Source: Paludibacteraceae bacterium
GTDB taxonomy: Bacteria; Bacteroidota; Bacteroidia; Bacteroidales; Paludibacteraceae
DNA length: 63,908 nt
NCBI GenBank assembly: GCA_017962085.1
Contig: JAGCWA010000033.1
Span: 95,264-159,171 of the forward strand
Direction of reading: 5' to 3'
Of the stretch, positions 1 to 9,440 are shown one piece after another (within the stretch, counting starts at the first letter, position 1; each line of letters starts with the position of its first letter). Both the position numbers and the translations under genes were made by a program. A model generated the notes under the pieces. That model was not told the DNA's origin. It saw only the letters and a list, made by a program, of their open reading frames with translations, and did no database searches.

Positions 1-182
1 AGAACCGTGAGAATCTGGTCCTCTCCTTGGCGCGTAGCTTCCTCTATTTCGATAAGTTCGAATCGTTGGAACTTGTCAAATCTCAATTGGAGAAGATTTC
101 TTCGGAAATGTTGATCGATGTCTCCGAAACGTTACTCCGTGAAGATTTACTTTCCGTATTGGTCTATTCGGATAAGGTGTGA
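1..182 (+). CDS. C-terminal end of a probable M16 (insulinase-like) zinc peptidase, 5' truncated
   Basis: An open frame enters from the left edge (first full codon at base 3) and ends at TGA 180-182, leaving 59 residues. The tail begins NRENLVLSLARSFLYFDK and ends LLSVLVYSDKV. This resembles the last helix-strand segment of Bacteroidetes M16 family peptidases, where a helix ending near 'SLxxxxxxLxxIT' precedes a short hydrophobic strand. No catalytic HxxEH motif is visible because the N-terminal half lies outside the window. Family assignment is by recognition of the tail only. The gene runs in the same direction as the T9SS cargo gene that follows after 318 bases. Confidence 0.5.
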   Translation, partial: NRENLVLSLARSFLYFDKFESLELVKSQLEKISSEMLIDVSETLLREDLLSVLVYSDKV

Positions 183-500
183 TTTGACCTAAAAAATCTG
201 TACGTTGGCTGACGATTTGCGTGTTTTGGTTGTATTTGCGTCTGATTTATTGATTGTTACAATCCCAAATGCTAATTTTGGGATGTGATTATTGGCCTTT
301 CTGTTGGGCCAAAGAATCAGTTATTTGCTTATAAGGGAATGGACTCCTGAAGGATGTCCATATTGATTTGACCATAAACCCGAGTGCATCTGTGGATGCA
401 TTTTTGAATAGTATATTTAGGCTGAGCAGGTGTTGTTGATAGTGTTGTTATTAGTAGTGTATTAATTATAATAGGTTGCGATTAGTGTCGCTATAGTCTT
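183..500 (+). promoter_or_regulatory. 318-bp gene-free leader with four successive stem-loops upstream of the large T9SS cargo gene
   Basis: No credible gene is present. Four inverted repeats follow one another: ATCCCAAA (262-269) with TTTGGGAT (277-284); TTGGCC (292-297) with GGCCAA (307-312); ATGGAC (339-344) with GTCCAT (356-361), extended inward by TCCT/AGGA; and TGCATC (385-390) with GATGCA (395-400) followed by five T. The last resembles an intrinsic terminator for the upstream peptidase gene. A near-consensus -7 element, TATATTTA, lies at 412-419, leaving an 80-base untranslated region before the ATG at 501. Whether the first three hairpins belong to a 3' end, a small RNA or a leader cannot be decided here. 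Confidence 0.55.
385..405 (+). terminator. Probable intrinsic terminator
   Basis: A six-base-pair stem TGCATC/GATGCA with a TGTG loop is followed by TTTTT. It lies downstream of the truncated peptidase gene and upstream of the -7-like element at 412-419, so it could end the preceding transcript. Confidence 0.5.
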
Positions 501-3500
501 ATGAAAACACGTAGTTTTTTAGGCATATTGTGCCTATGTGCTTTCCCGTTCTTGTATGTGAACGCGGAGGAAAACAATCCGAATGAACAGGAGGAGCAGT
601 TCGCTGCCCAGGCGGAGGATGTGGTCGAACCTGAGGACGATCAGAATCCGGACGTTGCCGAGGGCGAGGATCCTAATGACCAGAATGATGATCCCGCACA
701 AGGTGGGGATGCTGGTGCTGCCGAACAAGGCGCTGGTGCTGAGCAAGGCGCTGGTGGCAAGGAAGACGGCCCTGGCGCAGGCGGTGCCGAACAAGGTGGT
801 GCCGAGCAAGGCGCAGGCGGCAAGGAAGACGGCCCTGGCGCAGGCGGTGCTGAGCAAGGTGCTGGCGGCAAGGAAGATGGTCCTGGCGCAGGTGGCAAGG
901 AAGATGGTCCTGGCGCAGGTGGCAAGGAAGACGGTCCTGGTGCAGGTGGTAAAGAAGACGGTCCTGGTGCAGGCGGAGAGGCCGGCAAAGAGGATGATCA
1001 TAAGCCTCATAAAACGAAGGAACAGCAGAAGCATGATTGGGGAGAGATTGACTGGGAACAGGAGAACCTCGTCGTGAATGACGGATTGAAGGTCGGCGGA
1101 ACGCTGGACGGCTGGGGCTTGTATACGGGCTTGTATTTCCCTGTTGTGGAGGGTGAAGGCGAGGATGCGGTCTATAGCTACGTTTATTCTTGGGAGAAGA
1201 CAACGGAGGCGCAGGCTAAGAAGGAGCAGCGAATGATGCTCTCCAGCGACTTGGGCCAGACGGACCCTATCATCGCTTGTAGCGACTTCTATGTGAACCC
1301 TGATAACGAGGCGGTTATCCAAATCGGTAGAAATAATGGATATGCGGAGGGCCGAAACAAGAAGGCCGGCGCCTATGCGGAGAGAATGCACTATACTTTC
1401 GTCGTGAATGAGCAGAGCACGCTGTTCACCTATAAATACGCGTGTGTGCTTCACGTGCCTACCAATGACAAGCATGAATCCTACCAAATGCCTGCTTTCT
1501 ATGTGGATGTGAGCCTCTACTCCCCTGAGGGGAAGGAGGTGACGCTGAACTGTATGTCCTTCTCGGGTAACGCCAGCTTCAACAACTCGTTGATACAGAA
1601 CCCGGCGACCTGTACGGAGGCGAAGGTGGAGCATGGTCGGAATACGAGCGACGAGCAACGCCCGGAGGATTATGTCTATCAGCCATGGTCTACCGTGAGC
1701 TACGATTTGACGGATTACATCGGTTATACGATCGTCATCGATATCATCACCCACGACTGCTTGGTGGATGCGGGTAATGACTCGGAGATGGCTGGTAGCC
1801 ACAAGGCGTATGGCTATTTCTGGGGCAAGACGGAGCCATTGCGCCTCATCCCCCGCAACTGTGGTAACGACGATGCGGTGATTACCGCACCGGAGGGCTT
1901 CGTCTCTTATAATTGGTACCGTTGCGACGACTATATGCCTTTGTCCTCCACGGATAACGTGGCGGTCATCCCGAAGGACGAGATCGTGGACGGGGCGCAT
2001 TACTGCTGCGAGATGATCGGTTCCAACTCCGCCTGCACGAAGATTCTGGCGGATACGGTGCTGACTACCATCGTGTTGGAGCCTAACTTCGACTATAAGG
2101 ATACTTGTAACATGACGGTCGACTTCATCGACAAGAGCGTGGTGAAGCGTGATGAGATCAAGACCTACCGCTGGGACTTCGGCGATGGTTACTACTCTGC
2201 GGAGGCATCGCCTCGCCACGAATACAAGGAGGGTGGCGAGTATGAGGTTTCCCTTACGGTCATTTCGAGCCGTGGTTGCTCGTCCACCTTCTCTAAGATG
2301 GTGAAGGTGAATCCTAAACCGATCCTCACCATTGATGGCGACCAAAAGGTATGTTACGGGGATATGATCGTCTTGTCATGTCTCTCCTCTCAAATCGGTA
2401 ACCAATTCTTTTGGGTGAACCAGACGGGTGATACCATCTCGCATGACATCTCCATGTCGGAGCGTGCGGAGACGAGCCAGACCTATCGGGTGAGCATCAT
2501 CGACCAGTTCAATTGCCAATATGATAAAGATGTTTATGTGGGTGTCTCCTCATCTCCTACTATCTACATCAAGGGCGACTCCTCTGTCTGCTACAACACG
2601 CCTGCTAAGCTTTGGGTGTGGGGTGATGCCGACAAGTTCGTGTGGAGCTCCGCCGTGGAGGGCGACACGTTGCACTTTACGCCTCAGCAGAATACTACAT
2701 ATTGCGTGACGGGTACCTACACGAACACGGGTTGTAAGACGACCAAGTGTGTGAATGTCTTGGTGAATCCGTTGCCGGAGGTCTCCGTTGCCGGTCCGGA
2801 CGATATCTGTGCGGGCGAGCAAGCCATCCTTACCGCTTCAGGCGCTGCGGAATATTTCTGGATGAATGTCTATCCGGGTGACACCCTGACCGTTTCTCCG
2901 TTGGAGACATCCACCTACACGGTGATCGGAACCGACACGAACGGTTGCTCGGGTGCGGCGCAGTACAAATTGCCTGTCATCCCGTCTCCTAAGATAGTTG
3001 TCTATGGTAACCGTGATATTTGCGAGGGCGAGCAGCTGAACCTCTGGGTGGAAGGTGCGCAGTCGTATGTGTGGGACGATGGTACGGAAGGTGCGGTCGT
3101 CAACCGTATGCCGGGTCTGAACACCTCGATGTATTGGGTCGAGGGCGCTAACGGCAAGTGTAAGGCGAAGGAGGAGATCCCTATTGTGGTCAATCCAGTG
3201 CCTATGGTGGCCATCTATGGTAAGAACGAGATATGCGCGGGCGAAACCGTTTCGTTGTACGCCCAAGGAGCCGACTCGTATGAGTGGAGCACGGGCGAGT
3301 TGGAACGCTTCGTGGATAAGACGCTGTTGTCCAGCCAAATCTTTTACGTCAAGGGAACCTCCGAGCAGGGATGCGTGGCTTCCGCCTCCTATACGGTGAA
3401 TGTGCATCCTGTCCCTTCCTTCACGGTGGACGGTCCGGTGAGTGTCTGTGCTGGCACTGTGGTCACGTTGCAGGCCACCGACGAGGATGCCTCCTGCGTC

Positions 3501-5504
3501 TTCCAGTGGAGCAATGGAATGATTGGTTCAACCTGCCAAACCTATTTGGATGAGACGACCACGTTCGAGGTGGTCGGAACAGATACCACATCAGGCTGTA
3601 TGTCGAAGCGGGAGTTCCTGGTGGATGTCATACCGTTGCCGGACGTTGCGGTGACGGGTGTGACGACGCTATGCCGCGGCCTTGCCTTGAACCTCTCCGT
3701 CACGGGCGCCTCCTCCTACTTGTGGAGCGATGGCTCGACCTCCAATTCGTATGTTTCCGTCCCTTCCTCCAATATGACGGTTTGGGTGGAAGGTACGACG
3801 GCCGGCTGTTCGGCCAGGGTAGAGGTGCCGGTTACGGTCCTTCCTTCCCCTGTGGTATGGGTCGATGGTAAGACGGACCTTTGCCAAGGCGACTCGCTGA
3901 ACCTGATAGCCCGTGGTGCGGATTCCTTCGTGTGGAATGCCTTGATTGATGGAGACAGATTCTCCTCCAAGCCTACACTCTCCGCCTCTGTTTCGTTGGT
4001 CGGCACGAACGACAATGGTTGTGCGACCAAGGTGGAGGTGCCATTCACGGTCAGCCCGAATCCGTTCATTTTGATAGAGGGCGCTGATAAAGTGTGCGAG
4101 AACAGTCCTGTCACGCTGAAGGCCACGGGTGAGGACCTTGTCCAGTTCGTCTGGAGCACGGGCGAGTCTGAGGCGGAGATCACAGAGCCGCTCATGGGCG
4201 AGAAGTTGTTCGAGGTGCGCGCATGGAACTCCCACGGGTGTTCCGGTACGGCCCAGAAGAAGGTGCATACCGTGTTGCCACCGGTCATTTCCTATGCGGG
4301 CGAGACGAATGTCTGCCAGGGAGAGAATGTCGTGTTGTTGGCCGCGGGCGCTTCCAATTACTCATGGGCGCAGAATGACGCCATCTTCCAGGAGGGGGAG
4401 CGTCTGGTCTATATGCCGGAAAATAATTCCCTGATCACCCTGATCGGTTCGGAGGGCGACTGTTCCTCTACGCTCGACATCTATGTGACCGTTAGTCCGA
4501 TGCCTACGTTGAACGTGATGGGAGAGACTACAGTATGTAAAAATCAGTCGTTTACGTTGACCGCGTCGGGCGCCGACGAGTATGTTTGGTCGACGGGAGA
4601 TAGTACAGCCACAATTTCTTATTCGTTGTCAAATTCGACCACTTATATGGTCAAAGGAAGATTAATTGATGGATGTTATGCAAAAAAAACGATTAAAGTC
4701 GAGGTTTATCCAGATTTAAATGTATCTTTGAAGGAAGTTCGTAAGAAGGGTTGTCCCGGAGATCCTACCGAAGTTGAAATGGAGGCGGAAGGGGCATCCT
4801 ACTATGTGTGGAGTAGTGAGCCATATAATCTAACTATTTCGGGCACATCCTCTTACGATTTAGATGCGTTGATTATGGAACCTACGATGGTGTATGTGGT
4901 GGGTACTGATGAGAATGGATGTCAGGGAACCGATTCGATGTGGATTAAACCGAAAGACCACAACGAGATGACGTTCCAGATCCTTCCTCCAGTGATCGAG
5001 AGGGATGACCCTACTGTTCATTTTAGAGGATTTTTCCCGAAAAACACCAAATGGTCGTGGGATCCGGGCGATGGGTCGGATGTCCTCGAGGGCGAGGATA
5101 TCGTGTATGAGTACCGTGATGTGGATGTTGTCACAGAGGATTCATTCAGAGTGTATATGAGAGCTCGCAGTGAAGATGGATGTGTATTTCAGCATTCTAG
5201 TTATGTGTATGTATGGAAGGATTTTTGGGCGCCGAATGTCTTTACGCCGAACGGTGACGGGTTGAATGATGTGTTCCGTTTCCTCGGCGGCGAGTATATC
5301 GATGATTTCCAATTCACCATCTATAACCGATGTGGGGAGACGGTGTTCGTCGGTGAGTCGATCGATGATAAATGGGACGGATTTGATCTGAACGGCAACC
5401 CTTGTCCGAATGGTGTCTATGGCTGGTATGTTAATTTTTATAGTAACTACAAGGGCATAGCTAAGAGCGGGGAAAGGAAAGGTTATGTATCAATTCTAAA
5501 ATAG
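501..5504 (+). CDS. Large modular surface protein with T9SS type B (CHU_C) C-terminal sorting domain
   Basis: A 1667-residue secreted protein. Residues 1-23 form a signal peptide (MKTRSFLGILCLCAFPFLYVNA). Residues 24-175 are very acidic and contain tandem GAGGKEDGP units. An unrecognised domain occupies about 175-525. A PKD domain lies at about 525-608 (YRWDFGDGYYS, then HEYKEGGEYEVSLTV). Twelve Ig-like/PKD-type modules of about 75 residues follow (605-1487), each with a conserved early Cys (xxVCxG) and an aromatic core such as 'SYxWSTG'. A second PKD-like module spans about 1499-1572. The last ~90 residues start APNVFTPNGDGLNDVF and end ERKGYVSILK, the classic gliding-motility/CHU_C type B sorting domain, which directs export by the type IX system. 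The partner-type gene porP/sprF starts 7 bases after the stop. Probable adhesin or surface filament protein; the ligand is unknown. Confidence 0.9.
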   Translation: MKTRSFLGILCLCAFPFLYVNAEENNPNEQEEQFAAQAEDVVEPEDDQNPDVAEGEDPNDQNDDPAQGGDAGAAEQGAGAEQGAGGKEDGPGAGGAEQGGAEQGAGGKEDGPGAGGAEQGAGGKEDGPGAGGKEDGPGAGGKEDGPGAGGKEDGPGAGGEAGKEDDHKPHKTKEQQKHDWGEIDWEQENLVVNDGLKVGGTLDGWGLYTGLYFPVVEGEGEDAVYSYVYSWEKTTEAQAKKEQRMMLSSDLGQTDPIIACSDFYVNPDNEAVIQIGRNNGYAEGRNKKAGAYAERMHYTFVVNEQSTLFTYKYACVLHVPTNDKHESYQMPAFYVDVSLYSPEGKEVTLNCMSFSGNASFNNSLIQNPATCTEAKVEHGRNTSDEQRPEDYVYQPWSTVSYDLTDYIGYTIVIDIITHDCLVDAGNDSEMAGSHKAYGYFWGKTEPLRLIPRNCGNDDAVITAPEGFVSYNWYRCDDYMPLSSTDNVAVIPKDEIVDGAHYCCEMIGSNSACTKILADTVLTTIVLEPNFDYKDTCNMTVDFIDKSVVKRDEIKTYRWDFGDGYYSAEASPRHEYKEGGEYEVSLTVISSRGCSSTFSKMVKVNPKPILTIDGDQKVCYGDMIVLSCLSSQIGNQFFWVNQTGDTISHDISMSERAETSQTYRVSIIDQFNCQYDKDVYVGVSSSPTIYIKGDSSVCYNTPAKLWVWGDADKFVWSSAVEGDTLHFTPQQNTTYCVTGTYTNTGCKTTKCVNVLVNPLPEVSVAGPDDICAGEQAILTASGAAEYFWMNVYPGDTLTVSPLETSTYTVIGTDTNGCSGAAQYKLPVIPSPKIVVYGNRDICEGEQLNLWVEGAQSYVWDDGTEGAVVNRMPGLNTSMYWVEGANGKCKAKEEIPIVVNPVPMVAIYGKNEICAGETVSLYAQGADSYEWSTGELERFVDKTLLSSQIFYVKGTSEQGCVASASYTVNVHPVPSFTVDGPVSVCAGTVVTLQATDEDASCVFQWSNGMIGSTCQTYLDETTTFEVVGTDTTSGCMSKREFLVDVIPLPDVAVTGVTTLCRGLALNLSVTGASSYLWSDGSTSNSYVSVPSSNMTVWVEGTTAGCSARVEVPVTVLPSPVVWVDGKTDLCQGDSLNLIARGADSFVWNALIDGDRFSSKPTLSASVSLVGTNDNGCATKVEVPFTVSPNPFILIEGADKVCENSPVTLKATGEDLVQFVWSTGESEAEITEPLMGEKLFEVRAWNSHGCSGTAQKKVHTVLPPVISYAGETNVCQGENVVLLAAGASNYSWAQNDAIFQEGERLVYMPENNSLITLIGSEGDCSSTLDIYVTVSPMPTLNVMGETTVCKNQSFTLTASGADEYVWSTGDSTATISYSLSNSTTYMVKGRLIDGCYAKKTIKVEVYPDLNVSLKEVRKKGCPGDPTEVEMEAEGASYYVWSSEPYNLTISGTSSYDLDALIMEPTMVYVVGTDENGCQGTDSMWIKPKDHNEMTFQILPPVIERDDPTVHFRGFFPKNTKWSWDPGDGSDVLEGEDIVYEYRDVDVVTEDSFRVYMRARSEDGCVFQHSSYVYVWKDFWAPNVFTPNGDGLNDVFRFLGGEYIDDFQFTIYNRCGETVFVGESIDDKWDGFDLNGNPCPNGVYGWYVNFYSNYKGIAKSGERKGYVSILK
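709..981 (+). repeat. 27-bp tandem repeat coding for GAGGKEDGP units
   Basis: Within the large T9SS protein, units coding for GAGGKEDGP alternate with AEQG-type spacers and end in four to five directly adjacent 27-base copies that differ only at silent positions. Each unit is a multiple of three bases, so gain or loss of units preserves the frame. The encoded stretch is Gly-rich, charged and probably unfolded, like a flexible stalk next to the membrane or signal peptide. Confidence 0.85.
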
Positions 5505-5511
5505 AATGTAA

Positions 5512-6492
5512 ATGAGGAAATTTTGTTTAGGAATACTATTGGCTGTTTGTTCGTCTGTGGGCGTCTATGCCCAAGACTACTCTTTTTCGAACCATAACAA
5601 TGTGCCGTTTAGTTTGAACCCATCCTTGGCGGGTGGGGCCAATGCGATCCGTTTTGGATTGAATTACCGCCAGCAGTGGCCTGCTCTGGGAAACAAGTAC
5701 CACACGGTCCGTTTCTCGTATGACCAGAACTTCTACAAGCAGATGTGTTCCGTGGGCTTCGCGTATTCGTACGACAATATGGCGGCGGGTACTTATCAAG
5801 TCAATGATTTCGACTTCATCTACTCCCATACGATCCGTACCACGGAGGGCCAGTTCGTCCGCTTGGGTGTGCAGGCTTCCATCTATGCGAATTTCTTGGG
5901 GGGCGATTTGGTGTTCGAAGACCAGTATAGCGATTTCTACAGGGAGGTGACCACTCAGACTTTGGAGAATATCCAGAATGATTCCCGTGTGTTTCCCGAC
6001 TTCTCGGCTGGTGCTTCCTATGTGATCGAGAACCGACTCACGACGGGTATCGCCATTTACCACATCGGTGAGCCTAAAAATGGTTTCATGGATAAGCCGG
6101 ATAACCAATTGCAGCGTAAACTGGTGCTCCATGCGACTTATTTCCACGACCTCCAGTACAGAAACGGTTTGTTTAGCCGTGATGACCTCTCCAGCAACTA
6201 CCTCTTCGGTACTGTGAACTATCAGAGACAGTATGTCTTCCAGGATTTGTATGTGGGTATTTGGGCTTTGATCAGCCCTATCATCATCGGCGGTTCCTAT
6301 CGTACCAACCTGAGCGAGGTGCATACGCCTTCCGTCACGGCGGGTGTGCAGTTCGGTAGTTTCCAAGCCAACTATGTTTATGACATATTCACCTCACGCA
6401 AGAAGAAAAACGGTTCATGGTCGCATGAGATCAACCTTATCTACGTGATCCGCGTGAAGGATAAATACCCTTGTCCGGTCGTTTACTGGTAA
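5512..6492 (+). CDS. PorP/SprF family type IX secretion membrane protein
   Basis: A 326-residue protein with a signal peptide (MRKFCLGILLAVCSSVGVYAQ) followed by the hallmark N-terminal segment 'FSNHNNVPFSLNPSLAGG', in which the NPxxAG motif typical of PorP/SprF is seen. The remainder alternates aromatic and polar residues, as expected for an outer-membrane beta-barrel, and contains conserved 'GxxYRTNLSE' and 'Sxx..VGVQFG'-like strands. PorP/SprF proteins pair with type B-sorted T9SS substrates and are thought to anchor or export them. Here the gene lies 7 bases after the 1667-residue type B cargo gene, so it is very likely its dedicated partner. An intrinsic terminator follows at 6512-6547. 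Confidence 0.92.
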   Translation: MRKFCLGILLAVCSSVGVYAQDYSFSNHNNVPFSLNPSLAGGANAIRFGLNYRQQWPALGNKYHTVRFSYDQNFYKQMCSVGFAYSYDNMAAGTYQVNDFDFIYSHTIRTTEGQFVRLGVQASIYANFLGGDLVFEDQYSDFYREVTTQTLENIQNDSRVFPDFSAGASYVIENRLTTGIAIYHIGEPKNGFMDKPDNQLQRKLVLHATYFHDLQYRNGLFSRDDLSSNYLFGTVNYQRQYVFQDLYVGIWALISPIIIGGSYRTNLSEVHTPSVTAGVQFGSFQANYVYDIFTSRKKKNGSWSHEINLIYVIRVKDKYPCPVVYW

Positions 6493-6511
6493 TCGGTATT
6501 CTATCGCTCAT

Positions 6512-6547
6512 AAAACCGTCGACGCTCCCTGCATCGACGGTTTTTTT
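6512..6547 (+). terminator. Intrinsic terminator of the T9SS cargo/PorP operon
   Basis: An 11-bp perfect stem (6512-6522 with 6534-6544; core ACCGTCGA/TCGACGGT) continues into a run of seven T. It closes the 501-6492 unit before the lysS promoter. Confidence 0.9.
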
Positions 6548-6633
6548 GTCCCTCACCTTGCCCTTCCTCTCTTTTTTGAGCAACACTTCTACATAAACTT
6601 TTTCACAAACGTCATTTTGCACCACTTTTTTTG

Positions 6634-6641
6634 TATCTTTG
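6634..6641 (+). promoter_or_regulatory. Bacteroidetes -7 promoter element for lysS
   Basis: TATCTTTG matches the TAnnTTTG consensus and lies 25 bases before the lysS ATG. No TTTG -33 element at the usual 19-21 base spacing is evident, so only the -7 half is supported. Confidence 0.6.
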
Positions 6642-6666
6642 CGCACATTTATAAGAATTTAAACTG

Positions 6667-8391
6667 ATGAGCTTACTGGATTTGAGTGAACAGGAGATCT
6701 TAAGGAGAGAAAGCCTTAAGGAGTTGCGCGCGATGGGTATTGACCCTTACCCCGCTGCAGAGTATGTAGTTACGGATTATTCCACAAACATAAAGAGCGA
6801 GTTTTCGGATGACGCTCCCCGCAAGGATGTCACCATCGCCGGCCGTATCATGAGCCGACGTATCATGGGTAAGGCTTCCTTCATGGAGTTGCAGGACAGC
6901 AAGGGACGTGTCCAAGTCTATATCTCAAGGGACGATTTATGTCCAGACGAGAACAAGGATATGTACAACGTTGTCTTCAAGAAATTACTGGACATCGGTG
7001 ATTTCGTCGGTGTGAAAGGCTACGTCTTCCGTACCCAAATGGGGGAGATCTCCGTCCATGCGGCCGAGCTGACTGTCTTGAGCAAATCACTCCGTCCGTT
7101 GCCTATCGTGAAGTACAAGGATGGTGTCGCTTATGACGCTTTCGACGACCCTGAGTTGCGCTACCGCCAACGCTACGTCGACTTGGTGGTGAACGATGGT
7201 GTGAAGGATATCTTCGTGAAACGTTCTAAGGTGTACAAGACCTTAAGAGGTGTGTTGGATGAGGCTGGTTATATGGAGGTGGAGACGCCTATCCTTCAGC
7301 AGATTGCGGGAGGTGCGAGTGCCCGTCCGTTCATTACCCACCACAACACCTTGGATGTTGATCTCTACTTGCGTATCGCCACCGAGCTCTATCTGAAGAG
7401 ATTGATCGTGGGTGGTTTCGAGGGTGTTTACGAGATCGGCAAGAACTTCCGTAACGAGGGTATGGACCGTACGCACAACCCTGAGTTCACCTGCATGGAG
7501 CTTTACGTGCAGTACAAGGATTATAACTGGATGATGTCATTCACCGAGCAATTGCTCGAAAAGATATGCTTCGCCGCCAATGGATGTTATGAGTCGAAGG
7601 TGGGCGATAACGTGATCAGCTTCAAGGCCCCTTACCGTAGGTTGCCTATCCTTGACGCTATCAAGGAGAAGACCGGCTATGACTTGAACGGTAAGAGCGA
7701 GGAGGAGATCCGTGAGATTTGCAAGGCTTTGAAGATGGAGATCGACGACACGATGGGTAAGGGTAAGCTGATCGATGAGATATTCGGTGAGTTCTGCGAA
7801 GGAACCTACATCCAGCCTACCTTCATCACGGACTATCCTGTCGAGATGTCTCCGCTTACGAAGATGCACCGCTCTAAGCCAGGCTTGACGGAGCGTTTCG
7901 AGCTCATGGTCAACGGTAAGGAGTTGGCCAACGCATACTCCGAGCTGAACGACCCGATCGACCAGATGGAGCGTTTCAAGGAGCAGTTGAGGCTTTCGGA
8001 GAAGGGCGACGACGAGGCGATGTTCATCGACCAGGACTTCGTGCGCGCTTTGGAGTACGGTATGCCTCCTACATCAGGTATCGGTATCGGTATCGACCGT
8101 CTCGTCATGTTGATGACGGGCCAGACAACCATCCAGGAGGTGCTCTTCTTCCCTCAGATGAAGCCTGAAAAGGCGCAATTGAAGGATCCTGTCTCCAAAT
8201 TCACCGCTTTGGGTATCCCTGAGGCGTGGGTCCCTGTCGTGCAAAAGGCGGGCATCCTGACGGTCTCTCAGTTGAAGGATGTGAATCCGAACAAGTTCCA
8301 TCAGGATATTTGTGGACTGAACAAGAAGTTCAAACTTGAATTGGTCAACCCTACCCGCGAAGAGGTTGCGGAGTGGGTTAGTAAAATATAA
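6667..8391 (+). CDS. lysS: Lysine--tRNA ligase, class II
   Basis: Charges tRNA-Lys with lysine in the cytosol. The 574-residue protein has the N-terminal OB-fold anticodon-binding domain (about residues 50-150, with [18 protein letters not shown]) followed by the class II catalytic core. Visible motifs are motif 2 with [14 protein letters not shown] and motif 3 with [15 protein letters not shown]. The C-terminus carries an extra segment of about 65 residues after motif 3 (from [14 protein letters not shown] to the end), a common extension in Bacteroidetes LysS proteins. The start is the first ATG after the -7 element. gpsA begins 3 bases after the stop and pgi soon after, suggesting cotranscription. 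Confidence 0.97.
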   Translation: MSLLDLSEQEILRRESLKELRAMGIDPYPAAEYVVTDYSTNIKSEFSDDAPRKDVTIAGRIMSRRIMGKASFMELQDSKGRVQVYISRDDLCPDENKDMYNVVFKKLLDIGDFVGVKGYVFRTQMGEISVHAAELTVLSKSLRPLPIVKYKDGVAYDAFDDPELRYRQRYVDLVVNDGVKDIFVKRSKVYKTLRGVLDEAGYMEVETPILQQIAGGASARPFITHHNTLDVDLYLRIATELYLKRLIVGGFEGVYEIGKNFRNEGMDRTHNPEFTCMELYVQYKDYNWMMSFTEQLLEKICFAANGCYESKVGDNVISFKAPYRRLPILDAIKEKTGYDLNGKSEEEIREICKALKMEIDDTMGKGKLIDEIFGEFCEGTYIQPTFITDYPVEMSPLTKMHRSKPGLTERFELMVNGKELANAYSELNDPIDQMERFKEQLRLSEKGDDEAMFIDQDFVRALEYGMPPTSGIGIGIDRLVMLMTGQTTIQEVLFFPQMKPEKAQLKDPVSKFTALGIPEAWVPVVQKAGILTVSQLKDVNPNKFHQDICGLNKKFKLELVNPTREEVAEWVSKI

Positions 8392-8394
8392 TTT

Positions 8395-9399
8395 ATGGAC
8401 GTGAAAGAAGAACCAAGGATCGCCGTCATGGGAGGTGGTAGCTGGGCTACCGCCATCGCTAAGATTTGCATGGCGAACAGAGAACGTCGGATCAATTGGT
8501 ACATGCGCAGGCAAGACCAGATCGATGACTTCAAGGAGATGGGCCATAACCCGGCCTACCTCTCCATGGTGCCTTTCGATTTGGAGAGGATTGATTTCTC
8601 CAACAATATCAATACGATTGTCAAACAATCCGACATCCTGATATTCGCTACACCTTCGCCCTTCCTGAAACAACACTTGAAGAAGCTCCGCGCTTCCCTG
8701 AAGAATAAGATTGTGGTTTCCGCCATCAAGGGTATCGTGCCTGACGAGAACCTCACTGTCTCTGAGTATTTCCACCAAATTTATGGTGTGCCGCAGGAGA
8801 ACCTGCTGGTTATCTCCGGTCCTTCCCATGCGGAGGAGGTGGCGATGGATCGCCTCTCTTACCTGACCATTGGTGGTGTTTCCAGGGATAACGCCAAGCT
8901 CTTCGCCACTATGCTTCAGAACAATTATGTCCGCACATCCACCGTGGATGACATCATTGGTCTGGAATACGCCTCCGTGCTGAAGAACGTCTATGCCATC
9001 GCGGCGGGCGTTTGCCACGGACTGAAATATGGTGACAACTTCCAGGCGGTGCTGATTTCCAATGCGATACAGGAGATGCACCGCTTCCTGAATATTGTGA
9101 ACGAGAAGCAACGTAACATCTCCGAGTCTGCCTATTTGGGCGATTTGCTGGTGACCAGCTACTCCAAGTTCAGCCGTAACCGCACGTTCGGTACGATGAT
9201 CGGAAAGGGTTACTCCGTCAAGACCGCGCAGCTCGAGATGGAGATGATTGCGGAAGGTTACTACGGCACCAAGTGTATCCATGAGATTAATAAGAACTTC
9301 CACGTGAATATGCCAATCATGGACTCCGTCTACAATATCCTTTACGGGAAGATTTCGCCCGCCATTGAGATAAAAGTGTTGACGAGTTTATTGCGTTGA
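8395..9399 (+). CDS. gpsA: Glycerol-3-phosphate dehydrogenase [NAD(P)+]
   Basis: Reduces dihydroxyacetone phosphate to sn-glycerol 3-phosphate for phospholipid synthesis. The 334-residue length fits GpsA. The N-terminal Rossmann motif is seen in IAVMGGGSWATAIAKI (about residues 9-24). The conserved 'ATPSPFLKQHL' segment, the substrate-binding 'VSAIKGI' and 'SGPSHAEEV' motifs (the usual GPSxAxE), and the helical C-terminal core 'VLKNVYAIAAGVCHGL' (the catalytic Lys lies in this LKN segment) are all visible. The ATG sits 3 bases after the lysS stop, so the two genes are likely translated from one transcript. Confidence 0.96.
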   Translation: MDVKEEPRIAVMGGGSWATAIAKICMANRERRINWYMRRQDQIDDFKEMGHNPAYLSMVPFDLERIDFSNNINTIVKQSDILIFATPSPFLKQHLKKLRASLKNKIVVSAIKGIVPDENLTVSEYFHQIYGVPQENLLVISGPSHAEEVAMDRLSYLTIGGVSRDNAKLFATMLQNNYVRTSTVDDIIGLEYASVLKNVYAIAAGVCHGLKYGDNFQAVLISNAIQEMHRFLNIVNEKQRNISESAYLGDLLVTSYSKFSRNRTFGTMIGKGYSVKTAQLEMEMIAEGYYGTKCIHEINKNFHVNMPIMDSVYNILYGKISPAIEIKVLTSLLR

Positions 9400-9440
9400 T
9401 AATGAGTGTATAATGATATAATATCTTAAAAATTATAAGA

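Noticed and set aside
709-981. CRISPR-like array
   Set aside because: The repeats are directly adjacent 27-base coding units without unique spacers and keep the protein frame.
534-2345. Minus-strand open frame of 603 residues
   Set aside because: Antisense to the repeat-rich 5' part of the T9SS cargo gene, with no start region, motif or plausible promoter.
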